Positions 26,114-32,349 of a stretch of DNA of 32,869 nucleotides are shown one piece after another. The DNA is taken from the NCBI GenBank assembly GCA_005799265.1, contig SYHD01000175.1, positions 1 through 32,869 of the forward strand, written 5' to 3'. Positions within the stretch are counted from its first letter, which is position 1; every line of letters begins with the position of its first letter. The translations under genes and the position numbers were made by a program. The notes beneath the pieces were generated by a model. It saw nothing but the letters and a program-made list of their open reading frames with translations. It had not been told where the DNA came from and ran no database searches. This DNA comes from Planctomycetia bacterium (GTDB lineage Bacteria; Planctomycetota; Planctomycetia; Gemmatales; Gemmataceae).

Positions 26114-26926
26114 TTAACTCCCCAAGTAAGGCAAGAGGCGTGGTCGACGCCCCAGAAGATAGGTGACGTAATGGTTCAAAAGTTGCCTCACCTCGGCACG
26201 CAGATGAGGATCTTGAACCTCGCGCCACGCTTCTCCGTTCTGCTGCAATTGCTCGAGCGTTCGTCGAGTGGCTTCGAGCATGGGCCGTTTGTCGCGCTGC
26301 TTCGGTTGGCAGGCTGCGCATAAGGCGCCGCCGCCAGCCGCACTGAAAGCCAGGCCATTCTCCCCTCTCCCTCTGGGAGAGGGGTCGGGGGTGAGGGCAT
26401 CGGGCCCAGACCCCTCTCCCAGAGGGAGAGGCGGGAGAAATTCCTCGCCGCAGTCGGCGCAAAAATCCAGGGCAGGGCCATACCCAAGTTCCCGCAAAAG
26501 CACAAGCTCAAAATGAGCGACGCATGGCCCGGTCAAAACACTCGGCTGGCCCAGATTCCGCAAGGCCGTGAGCGCTTCCTCAAAAAGGCTCGGATGCGGA
26601 TCGTGATCCTGCGTCCAGTCCGACAGCATCTCGGCGACGTAGTACGCGCCGTATAGCGCAGACAGATCGCAGCGCAACAAAGGAAAGCGCTCCTCGACGC
26701 GCGCTTCGGTCAACAGGTCGAGACTGCCGGAGGTTTTGCGGATGAAGACGATACCGCAGACGGTCAGAAGATCAAGAGCAACGTCGAAGTTGGATTTAAG
26801 CCGGCGGCCTCCCTTGGCCAAAGCGCGCACTTTGCCGAATTCGCGCGTCCACAGCGTGACGATACGGCTCGTCTCGCTAAAGTCGGTGCCGCGGATGACC
26901 AGAGCGGTGGCTTTTTCGAGGGACAT
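26114..26926 (-). CDS. recO: DNA repair protein RecO with a repeat-encoded insertion
   Basis: RecO acts with RecR in loading RecA during gap repair. The 270-residue protein has the N-terminal OB-fold (ALVIRGTDFSETSRIVTLWT, then GKVRALAKGGRRLKSNFDVA), the helical middle (LYGAYYVAEMLSDW) and a C-terminal zinc finger with C156, C159, C203 and C206. The usual spacing between the two CxxC pairs is roughly 15-20 residues. Here it is 43 because a palindromic repeat (26365-26430) is inserted in frame, giving LPLGEGSGPDALTPDPSPRG at about residues 167-186. The fold outside the loop looks intact. It follows ybeY and precedes the BamD-like gene on the same strand. Confidence 0.95.
   Translation of the reverse strand: MSLEKATALVIRGTDFSETSRIVTLWTREFGKVRALAKGGRRLKSNFDVALDLLTVCGIVFIRKTSGSLDLLTEARVEERFPLLRCDLSALYGAYYVAEMLSDWTQDHDPHPSLFEEALTALRNLGQPSVLTGPCVAHFELVLLRELGYGPALDFCADCGEEFLPPLPLGEGSGPDALTPDPSPRGRGENGLAFSAAGGGALCAACQPKQRDKRPMLEATRRTLEQLQQNGEAWREVQDPHLRAEVRQLLNHYVTYLLGRRPRLLPYLGS
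26365..26430. repeat. Palindromic element inside recO (zinc-finger loop)
   Basis: Arms 26365-26385 and 26410-26430 are perfectly complementary over 21 bp with a 24-base spacer. The minus-strand frame encodes LPLGEGSGPDALTPDPSPRG followed by RGENG. The element is pyrimidine/purine-biased (CTCTCCCTCTGGGAGAGG), unlike the rest of recO. I recall similar CCCTCTCCC/GGGAGAGGG palindromes and their TPDPSPRGRGE peptides in other genomes, but I could not check this. Confidence 0.94.
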
Positions 26927-26947
26927 GACGGCTCAAATTCAAATGCG

Positions 26948-27060
26948 ATTAGCAATTGACAATTAGCAATTGACAATTGCAAATTGCGAAAGCGGATCTT
27001 CGCTGTCAAGTAGAGTTCGCCCGTATTTCAATTGGAAATTGCTAATTGTCAATTGCTAAT
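26948..27060. repeat. AT-rich palindrome spanning the recO-ybeY gap
   Basis: Arms 26948-26971 and 27037-27060 are perfectly complementary over 24 bp around a 65-base spacer. Each arm contains ATTAGCAATTGACAATTAGC-type repeats of a ten-base unit. The right arm overlaps the last codons of ybeY and provides its TAG stop (27056-27058). The composition is very different from the genes around it. Confidence 0.92.
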
Positions 27061-27505
27061 GCTTTTCGCCTGAGATGGCAGGGAGCCCCACCTGCGCGAG
27101 ATAGCGCCGCTCTCGTTCGCGCATCTCTTCCTCGGCGAACGGCGATTTGTCATCGTAGCCGCACAGATGCAGCAACCCGTGGATGACGTACAGGGCCAGC
27201 TCCGCGCCAACGTCGTGGCCGCGCTCGCTCGCCTGGGCCAGGGCGATCTCGACACCGATGACGAGTTCGCCTTCCAGCTTCTTCGCATTGGCGGCACTAT
27301 AGGGAAACGACAGCACATCGGTCGGCTCGTCGTGCTCGAGATATTGCTTGTTGAGCCGATGGATGGTCGTGTTATCGACAAAGGCAAGGCTCAGCTCATA
27401 GTCGGCAACGCTTTCGCCGTCGAACACGGCCCGCGCAATCTCGCGCATGCGGCCACGATCGACGGGCACGAGTTCTTGCGGGCAATGGATGGCGATCTTG
27501 CTCAT
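27056..27505 (-). CDS. ybeY: Endoribonuclease YbeY (rRNA maturation factor)
   Basis: YbeY is a metal-dependent RNase for 16S rRNA 3'-end maturation. The 149-residue protein has the family markers LEHDEPTDVLSFPY (about residues 56-69) and HGLLHLCGYDD (109-119). The consensus is HGxLHLxGYDH; the third metal-binding His is Asp119 here, while H109 and H113 are kept. Asp can also bind metal, so activity is not excluded. The start at 27505 (MSKIAIHC) has no clear Shine-Dalgarno; a longer start would add residues from the region next to the Y-element. The stop codon lies in the right arm of the palindrome 26948-27060. The upstream gene is parA. Confidence 0.94.
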   Translation of the reverse strand: MSKIAIHCPQELVPVDRGRMREIARAVFDGESVADYELSLAFVDNTTIHRLNKQYLEHDEPTDVLSFPYSAANAKKLEGELVIGVEIALAQASERGHDVGAELALYVIHGLLHLCGYDDKSPFAEEEMRERERRYLAQVGLPAISGEKH

Positions 27506-27530
27506 GCGGTTACGATATGGAAGCATCATT

Positions 27531-27582
27531 CGTTTAGCCGCGGATCGCAAATCCGCGCGGATCTGCGATCGGCGGCTAAACG
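27531..27582. repeat. Y-shaped palindromic element, copy 3
   Basis: The same 11-bp outer stem as at 8997 (27531-27541 with 27572-27582) encloses hairpins at 27542-27554 (GGAT/ATCC) and 27559-27571 (GGATC-TGC-GATCG, last pair broken), joined by GCGC. The right outer arm contains the TAG stop codon of parA (27576-27578). Confidence 0.9.
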
Positions 27583-28412
27583 GACACCCCGTCCGCGACC
27601 TTCACCTTGGCTGCGATCACCTGCGGCAGCGGTTCACCGAGCACTTCCAGCGCCAGCGCGAGGTAATCGTGTGCTCCATTGCACGTCGGCGCATAGCCGA
27701 AGATCGACTTGCCGAAGCTTGGCGCCTCCGCGAGCTTGATGTTTCGGCGAATCCGCGCGTTGAAGACACGCGCCTGATTCCATGGTACGTTGCTCGCGCG
27801 GCTGCTCTCCAAAAAAGCGTCGAGATCGTGTTCGACCTCTTGGGCGAGCTTGGTGTTCGCCTCGCACAGGCACAGGATGATGCCACTGACGCGTAGCTTG
27901 GGATTGATGCGCTTGCTGACGAGGGCGGTCGTCTCCAGTAGTTTGCTCAAACCGTGCAAGGCGAGAAAGTGCGGCTGCAAGGGAATGAAGACCTCGTCCG
28001 CGGCACACAGGGCGTTGAGTGTCAACACGCCAAGCGACGGGGCACAATCCATCAGCACGAAATCGAAGCCCTCATCGGCCTGCAAGAGATCACGCAGGAT
28101 GACCTCGCGGCCAACGACGCCGGCGAGCTCGACCTCCGCGGCGGCGAGGTTGATGTCGGAGCCGACGAGCGACAGATTGCCATCCACTTGTCTGCGAACT
28201 TCCGCGAGCGGCTTGTTGTCGATGAGAGCGTCATAGATCGACGGCGCCGCGCCATCGGGTTCGCTGCCGAGGTGCGTGGTCGCATGGGCTTGAGGGTCGA
28301 GATCGAGGATGCAGACGCGCTGCCCGGCATGAGCGAGCGCGGCGCCGAGATTGACGGACGTGGTCGTCTTGCCGACGCCGCCCTTTTGATTGATGATCGC
28401 GATCCGTCGCAT
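27576..28412 (-). CDS. ParA/Soj-family partition ATPase
   Basis: A 278-residue ParA-type ATPase, which forms dimers on DNA and moves chromosomes or other cargo. The deviant Walker A KGGVGKTT is at residues 10-17, Walker A' [10 protein letters not shown] at 36-45 and Walker B DCAPSLG at 122-128. The C-terminal [20 protein letters not shown] matches the Soj family closely. No parB lies next to it, which is atypical for a chromosomal parAB pair; parB may be elsewhere, or this may be an orphan ParA. The ATG at 28412 has GGAGAA upstream. The stop codon is inside the Y-shaped repeat at 27531-27582, so the element marks the end of the frame. Confidence 0.93.
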   Translation of the reverse strand: MRRIAIINQKGGVGKTTTSVNLGAALAHAGQRVCILDLDPQAHATTHLGSEPDGAAPSIYDALIDNKPLAEVRRQVDGNLSLVGSDINLAAAEVELAGVVGREVILRDLLQADEGFDFVLMDCAPSLGVLTLNALCAADEVFIPLQPHFLALHGLSKLLETTALVSKRINPKLRVSGIILCLCEANTKLAQEVEHDLDAFLESSRASNVPWNQARVFNARIRRNIKLAEAPSFGKSIFGYAPTCNGAHDYLALALEVLGEPLPQVIAAKVKVADGVSV

Positions 28413-28731
28413 GGAAGTTCTCCGTGAAAACGCGGTTGTGGGATCATAAACAAAACGGGCGGGCGGGGGAATGCCGATTTTCAATCCGGACGCGCAAGCG
28501 ACGTATGATACCCAAAGCGCATCCGGTTAACAACCGCACCGTTTTCGCGCTCCATTGGAACAAGTCGAAAAATTCTCCGCTTTCATGTTGCTTTCCTTGG
28601 CGGGTTTGTTCAAAATACACTGACAACCCCTTGCGCGGTTTGGCTTGATGGTTTTCCGCGCCTGGGGGGACTCACCGAAAAAAACCTGTTCGCCGCGGTC
28701 CTACCTTCGACACTATTTGGGGGATTGGCTG
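28413..28731. other. Intergenic region between divergent parA and DUF1549/DUF1553 gene (319 bp)
   Basis: This gap holds a decayed priA-type palindrome (28485-28531). No convincing -35/-10 pair was found for either gene. GGGGGA lies about nine bases before the plus-strand start. Confidence 0.55.
28485..28531. repeat. Decayed priA-type palindrome
   Basis: CCGGACGCGCAAGCGACG near 28486-28503 matches the arm of the priA elements. The right side (GCGCATCCGGTTAAC, near 28517-28531) retains only the outer part. Pairing is therefore partial. This is the only intergenic copy of this family seen. Confidence 0.75.
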
Positions 28732-31272
28732 ATGAAAGGCCTTCGCAGAACCTCGCTCGCGCTCGTTGCCGCCCTTGTGTTTTCCGCTGCGAGTGGATTC
28801 GTTTCCGCTCAAGAACCCAACGGCAAAAAAGCGGCGAACCCCGATCAGATCGCCCTGCCGACCCCTGCGGAGGTGCAGACGCTTTCTGTCTTCCCCGCGA
28901 CCGTCACGCTGAAAGGTCAGGACGATTCCGCGCAGCTGGTGGTCACGGGCAGCATCGCCGGCGGCAAGACGCAAGACCTCACCGGCGACGTGAAATATGA
29001 ACTCGCCAACGAAAAAATCGCACGCATCACGACTGCGGGCCGCATCATCCCGCTCGTCAACGGCGCCACCGACATCACCATCCGCTACGGCGACAAGACT
29101 GCCAAGCTCACGCTCAAAACCGAAAGCTGCGACGTCGATCTGCCGATCAACTTCGCCAATCACATCGTGCCGATCTTCAGCAAGCTCGGCTGTAATGGCG
29201 GCGGCTGCCACGGCAAATCGGGCGGCCAGAACGGCTTCGCCCTGTCGCTGCTCGGTTTCGTCCCGGAACTCGATTACCAGACCCTTGTGAAGGAAAACCG
29301 CGGCCGACGTCTTTTCCCCGCCGCCCCGGACTCCAGCCTCCTGCTCCTCAAGGCGACCGGCGGCAGCGCACACGCCGGCGGCAAACGCATGGAAGTCGGC
29401 TCCGATGAATACAAACTCATCCGCCGCTGGATTGCTTCCGGGACTCCCTACGGCAGCGAGAAGGACCCGACCGTCACCAAGATCACCGTCAGCCCCGAAC
29501 ACCGCATCCTGACGCGCAACAATCGCCAGCAGTTCACTGTCACCGCCCATTACTCCGACGGCACGACGCAAGATGTCACCCAGCGCGCTCAGTTTGAAAG
29601 CAACGACGTCGAGATCGCCGTTGTCGAAGGCGGCGCCCTCGTTCGCTCGCTCGAAATGTCGGGCGAGGCCGGCATCATGGCCCGCTACCTCGGCCAGGTC
29701 GCCGTCTTCCGCGCCACCGTCCCCTTGGGCGTCAAGATTCCCGCATACCAGTTCGAGCCGCGCACGGTCGTCGATCGCTTCACGCAGAAGAAATGGCAAG
29801 AACTCGGCATCGTCCCCTCCGAGCTTTCCTCGGACGAGCAGTTCCTGCGCCGTATTTATCTCGACCTGACCGGCTCGATGCCGACGCCGAAACAAGTCAC
29901 TGAGTTCAACGCCAACGCCGACAAGGATAAACGCGATAAGCTGATCGACCAACTCCTCGAAACTCCAGAGTACAGCTACCTGTTCGCCAACAAGTGGGCC
30001 GACGTCCTTCGCGTGAAGCGGCGCAACCAGCCCGATCGCGCTGCCGGCACGTTTGCCTTCCACGCCTGGATCCGCGAGTCGATCAACAAGGACAAGCCGT
30101 ACGATCAATTCGTGCGTGAAATCCTGGCCGCGACCGGCGATGAAAGCCAGAGCCCGCCGACCGTGTGGTACAAGGAGCTGCAGAATCCGCAAGAGTTCGT
30201 TGACGATACGGCTCAGGTCTTCCTCGGCCTGCGTATCGCCTGCGCCCAATGCCACCATCATCCCTACGAAAAATGGAGCCAGGACGATTACTGGGGTCTC
30301 GCCGCCTACTTCGGCCGCGTCGGCCGTAAGAATCTGCAGGTCCCCGGCGGCGCCGGCAATCAGCCAGCGAATCGCCAGGTGATCTTCAACCGCCCGACCG
30401 GGGCCGTCATCAACAAACGCACCGGCGCCAATGCGAAGATCCAGCCGCTCGACGGCGAACCGCTGGACATCGCCTCCGATGAAGATCCGCGCCACAAGCT
30501 CGTCGATTGGATGGCGAACAAGAACAACCCGTTCTTCGCTCGCGCCGTCGCCAATCGCTACTGGTCGCATTTCTTCGGCCGCGGCATCGTCGATCCGATC
30601 GACGACATGCGCGTCACCAACCCGCCGACAAACCCCGAGCTACTCGACGCCCTCTCCAAGGAGCTGGTTGACAACAAGTTCAGCTTGAAGCACCTGGTGA
30701 AGATCATCGTCAAGAGCCGGACGTATCAACTGTCGTCGGCCCCGAACGATTTCAACAAGCATGACAAGCAAAGCTTCGCCCGCTTCTATCCGCGCCGCAT
30801 GTCGGCCGAGATCCTGTACGACGCGGTCAGCCAGGTCACGAACACCCCCGCGGCGTTCGGCGGCCTGCCGACCGACAAGCACTCGCCGAATCGTGCCATC
30901 ATGTTGCCGGACGAAGCGTTCCAGAGCTACTTCCTCGATGTGTTCGGCCGGCCGCAGCGTATCAGCGCCTGCGAATGCGAGCGCGTCAGTGAAGCGAACC
31001 TCGCTCAAGCGTTGCACCTCCTGAACTCGCAAGAAATTCAGGACAAGCTGACCCGCGCCAATGCTCGCGCCGACCTCCTGGCCAAGGACCCCCGTCCGGA
31101 CGCCGAGAAGATCGACGAGTTGTTCATGTGGACATTCGCGCGTCGCCCGAGCGCCGAGCACCGTCAGATCGCGATCGACCACATCACTCGCCACGCGGCC
31201 AACAAGAAGCTGGCCTACGAGAACCTGCTGTGGGCGCTCATTAACACGAAAGAATTCGTGTTCAATCAATAA
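28732..31272 (+). CDS. Secreted DUF1549/DUF1553 protein with Ig-like and cytochrome-like domains
   Basis: An 846-residue exported protein with a signal peptide (residues 1-26, cut near VSA-Q). Residues about 45-130 and 245-335 resemble bacterial Ig-like (BIG2) domains (LSVFPATVTLKGQDDSAQLV; ITVSPEHRILTRNNRQQFTV). Between them is LGCNGGGCHGKSGGQNG, a CX4CH heme-like motif (C154, C159, H160) rather than the usual CXXCH. DUF1549 spans about 345-560 and includes CAQCHHHPYEKW (C504, C507, H508, a true CXXCH). DUF1553 spans about 605-835 (HKLVDWMANKNNPFFARAVA, NRYWSHFFGRGIVDPIDDMR). The combination is characteristic of planctomycetes; its biochemical role is unknown, though an electron-transfer part is plausible. 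The start at 28732 is placed by the signal peptide and GGGGGA. Confidence 0.92.
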   Translation: MKGLRRTSLALVAALVFSAASGFVSAQEPNGKKAANPDQIALPTPAEVQTLSVFPATVTLKGQDDSAQLVVTGSIAGGKTQDLTGDVKYELANEKIARITTAGRIIPLVNGATDITIRYGDKTAKLTLKTESCDVDLPINFANHIVPIFSKLGCNGGGCHGKSGGQNGFALSLLGFVPELDYQTLVKENRGRRLFPAAPDSSLLLLKATGGSAHAGGKRMEVGSDEYKLIRRWIASGTPYGSEKDPTVTKITVSPEHRILTRNNRQQFTVTAHYSDGTTQDVTQRAQFESNDVEIAVVEGGALVRSLEMSGEAGIMARYLGQVAVFRATVPLGVKIPAYQFEPRTVVDRFTQKKWQELGIVPSELSSDEQFLRRIYLDLTGSMPTPKQVTEFNANADKDKRDKLIDQLLETPEYSYLFANKWADVLRVKRRNQPDRAAGTFAFHAWIRESINKDKPYDQFVREILAATGDESQSPPTVWYKELQNPQEFVDDTAQVFLGLRIACAQCHHHPYEKWSQDDYWGLAAYFGRVGRKNLQVPGGAGNQPANRQVIFNRPTGAVINKRTGANAKIQPLDGEPLDIASDEDPRHKLVDWMANKNNPFFARAVANRYWSHFFGRGIVDPIDDMRVTNPPTNPELLDALSKELVDNKFSLKHLVKIIVKSRTYQLSSAPNDFNKHDKQSFARFYPRRMSAEILYDAVSQVTNTPAAFGGLPTDKHSPNRAIMLPDEAFQSYFLDVFGRPQRISACECERVSEANLAQALHLLNSQEIQDKLTRANARADLLAKDPRPDAEKIDELFMWTFARRPSAEHRQIAIDHITRHAANKKLAYENLLWALINTKEFVFNQ

Positions 31273-31273
31273 C

Positions 31274-31302
31274 CGTAGACCTCACGCTCCATGTGAGGGT
31301 CT
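31274..31302. repeat. Imperfect CGTAGACCTCACG hairpin
   Basis: The left arm CGTAGACCTCACG (31274-31286) is identical to that at 23972. The right arm GTGAGGGTCT (31293-31302) carries one extra base. It begins two bases after the DUF1549/DUF1553 stop codon. Confidence 0.7.
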
Positions 31303-31310
31303 TGACAACA

Positions 31311-31345
31311 AAACGTGCCGATCCTGATGAAGGATCGGCACGTTT
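31311..31345 (+). terminator. Likely intrinsic terminator after the DUF1549/DUF1553 gene
   Basis: A 15-bp perfect stem (31311-31325 with 31331-31345) has a five-base loop GATGA. It is followed by CGTTTGAT, which is only modestly T-rich. It sits 38 bases past the stop and 28 bases before the next start. A repeat element without termination function is the alternative. Confidence 0.5.
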
Positions 31346-31373
31346 CGTTTGATGATGAACCAAGGGCCCGATC

Positions 31374-31928
31374 ATGTCCGAGATTTACGTCAGCACCGAT
31401 ATCGAGACGGACGGCCCGATCCCAGGACCGAACTCGATGCTCAGCTTCGCGTCGGCGGCATTTCAACGCGACAAGACGTTGCTCGGCACGTTTACCGCAA
31501 ACCTGCAACTCTTGCCCGGTGCCGCGGGCGATACCAAGACGATGGCGTGGTGGGCGCAGAATCAGGCCGCTTATGACGCGACGCGAGTGGGCCTTGAAGA
31601 TCCCGCGGCGGCGATGCAGCGTTACGTCGCCTGGCTGCGCGCGTTGCCGGGGCTGCCGGTTTTCGTCGCGTATCCGGCCGGGTTCGACTTTCTGTTCGTC
31701 TACTGGTACTTGGTCCGCTTCACGGGTGATAGCCCGTTCTCGTTCTCGGCGCTCGACATCAAAACCTATGCGATGGCCCTGCTGAAGAAGGGCTTTCACG
31801 ACGCGGTGAAAGGCAACATGCCGCCGCACTGGTTCGACGCCCATCCGCACACGCACGTGGCACTCGATGACGCCATCGAACAAGGAGCGCTTTTCTGCAA
31901 CATGCTGGCGGAGAACTTGCGGAAGTGA
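31374..31928 (+). CDS. DEDDh-type 3'-5' exonuclease (Rv2179c-like)
   Basis: A 184-residue single-domain nuclease. The catalytic acids are in place: D9 and E11 (STDIETDGP), D105 ([15 protein letters not shown]) and H161 with D166 ([11 protein letters not shown]), the DEDDh pattern. It resembles small exoribonucleases such as mycobacterial Rv2179c, including the segment [16 protein letters not shown] or DNA preference cannot be read. The ATG at 31374 has AGGG upstream. It is read in the same direction as the gene before, separated by a hairpin. Confidence 0.84.
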   Translation: MSEIYVSTDIETDGPIPGPNSMLSFASAAFQRDKTLLGTFTANLQLLPGAAGDTKTMAWWAQNQAAYDATRVGLEDPAAAMQRYVAWLRALPGLPVFVAYPAGFDFLFVYWYLVRFTGDSPFSFSALDIKTYAMALLKKGFHDAVKGNMPPHWFDAHPHTHVALDDAIEQGALFCNMLAENLRK

Positions 31929-31983
31929 AGTATCGGTCGTGGGTCAGTTTATACTGCGCTCGGGCGGAAATGACACATTTGCC

Positions 31984-32048
31984 TCACTAGCCCGCAGCGC
32001 TAGCAAGGGCAACCACGGACATCCCTTGCTGGCGCTGCGGGCTAGTGA
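31984..32048. repeat. CACTAGCCCGCAGCG palindrome
   Basis: The 26-base arms 31984-32009 and 32023-32048 pair with one mismatch around 13 bases. It lies in the 421-bp gap between the exonuclease and moxR genes. One reading encodes LARSASKG...PLLALRASE, a peptide resembling the priA insert in pattern (LAGRASDG...PSLARPAN). Confidence 0.92.
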
Positions 32049-32080
32049 ATGAGTCAATCCTGACCGCGTGCAGTATAGAT

Positions 32081-32132
32081 GTGGTCCGGTCACTCCGTGA
32101 CCGGCTTTCCGGCCACGCAGTGACCGGACCAC
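32081..32132. repeat. Double-hairpin palindrome upstream of moxR
   Basis: The outer stem GTGGT/ACCAC (32081-32085, 32128-32132) encloses CCGGTCAC-TCC-GTGACCGG (32086-32104, perfect 8 bp) and CCGGCCAC-GCA-GTGACCGG (32109-32127, one mismatch), joined by CTTT. It shares the two-hairpin design of the CGTTTAG Y-elements but not their sequence. Alternatively the outer 14 bases pair over the whole length. Confidence 0.88.
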
Positions 32133-32261
32133 ACCACACGAATCAGACCCGTCGACCGAAATATCGAGAAAATACGTGCCGACTAGCTTCGAAAATGGCA
32201 CTTCATAACTGTGCAAGACGCCCTATTTTGGGAATCTGGGTAAAATTTTCCGTAAATTCTC

Positions 32262-32289
32262 TTGAGTTACTTCGGCAACCTTGTATTAT
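32262..32289 (+). promoter_or_regulatory. Possible sigma-70-type promoter for moxR
   Basis: TTGAGT (32262-32267) and TATTAT (32284-32289) are separated by 16 bases. The box is about 60 bases before the moxR ATG, in AT-richer DNA just downstream of the palindromes. The hexamers are good but unproven. Confidence 0.5.
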
Positions 32290-32349
32290 AGTGCCCACCC
32301 ACCCAGTAACCTCTTTACTTTTCGCTCTTCTCGCCAGGAATAACGCATC

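Noticed and set aside
28672-30570. Minus-strand open frame of 632 codons opposite the DUF1549/DUF1553 gene
   Set aside because: It is the codon-bias shadow of a well-supported gene. It has no recognisable motif and no plausible start signal.
4405-32132. The many palindromes as a CRISPR array
   Set aside because: They are dispersed between and within genes, differ in sequence and have no regular spacers, leader or cas genes.
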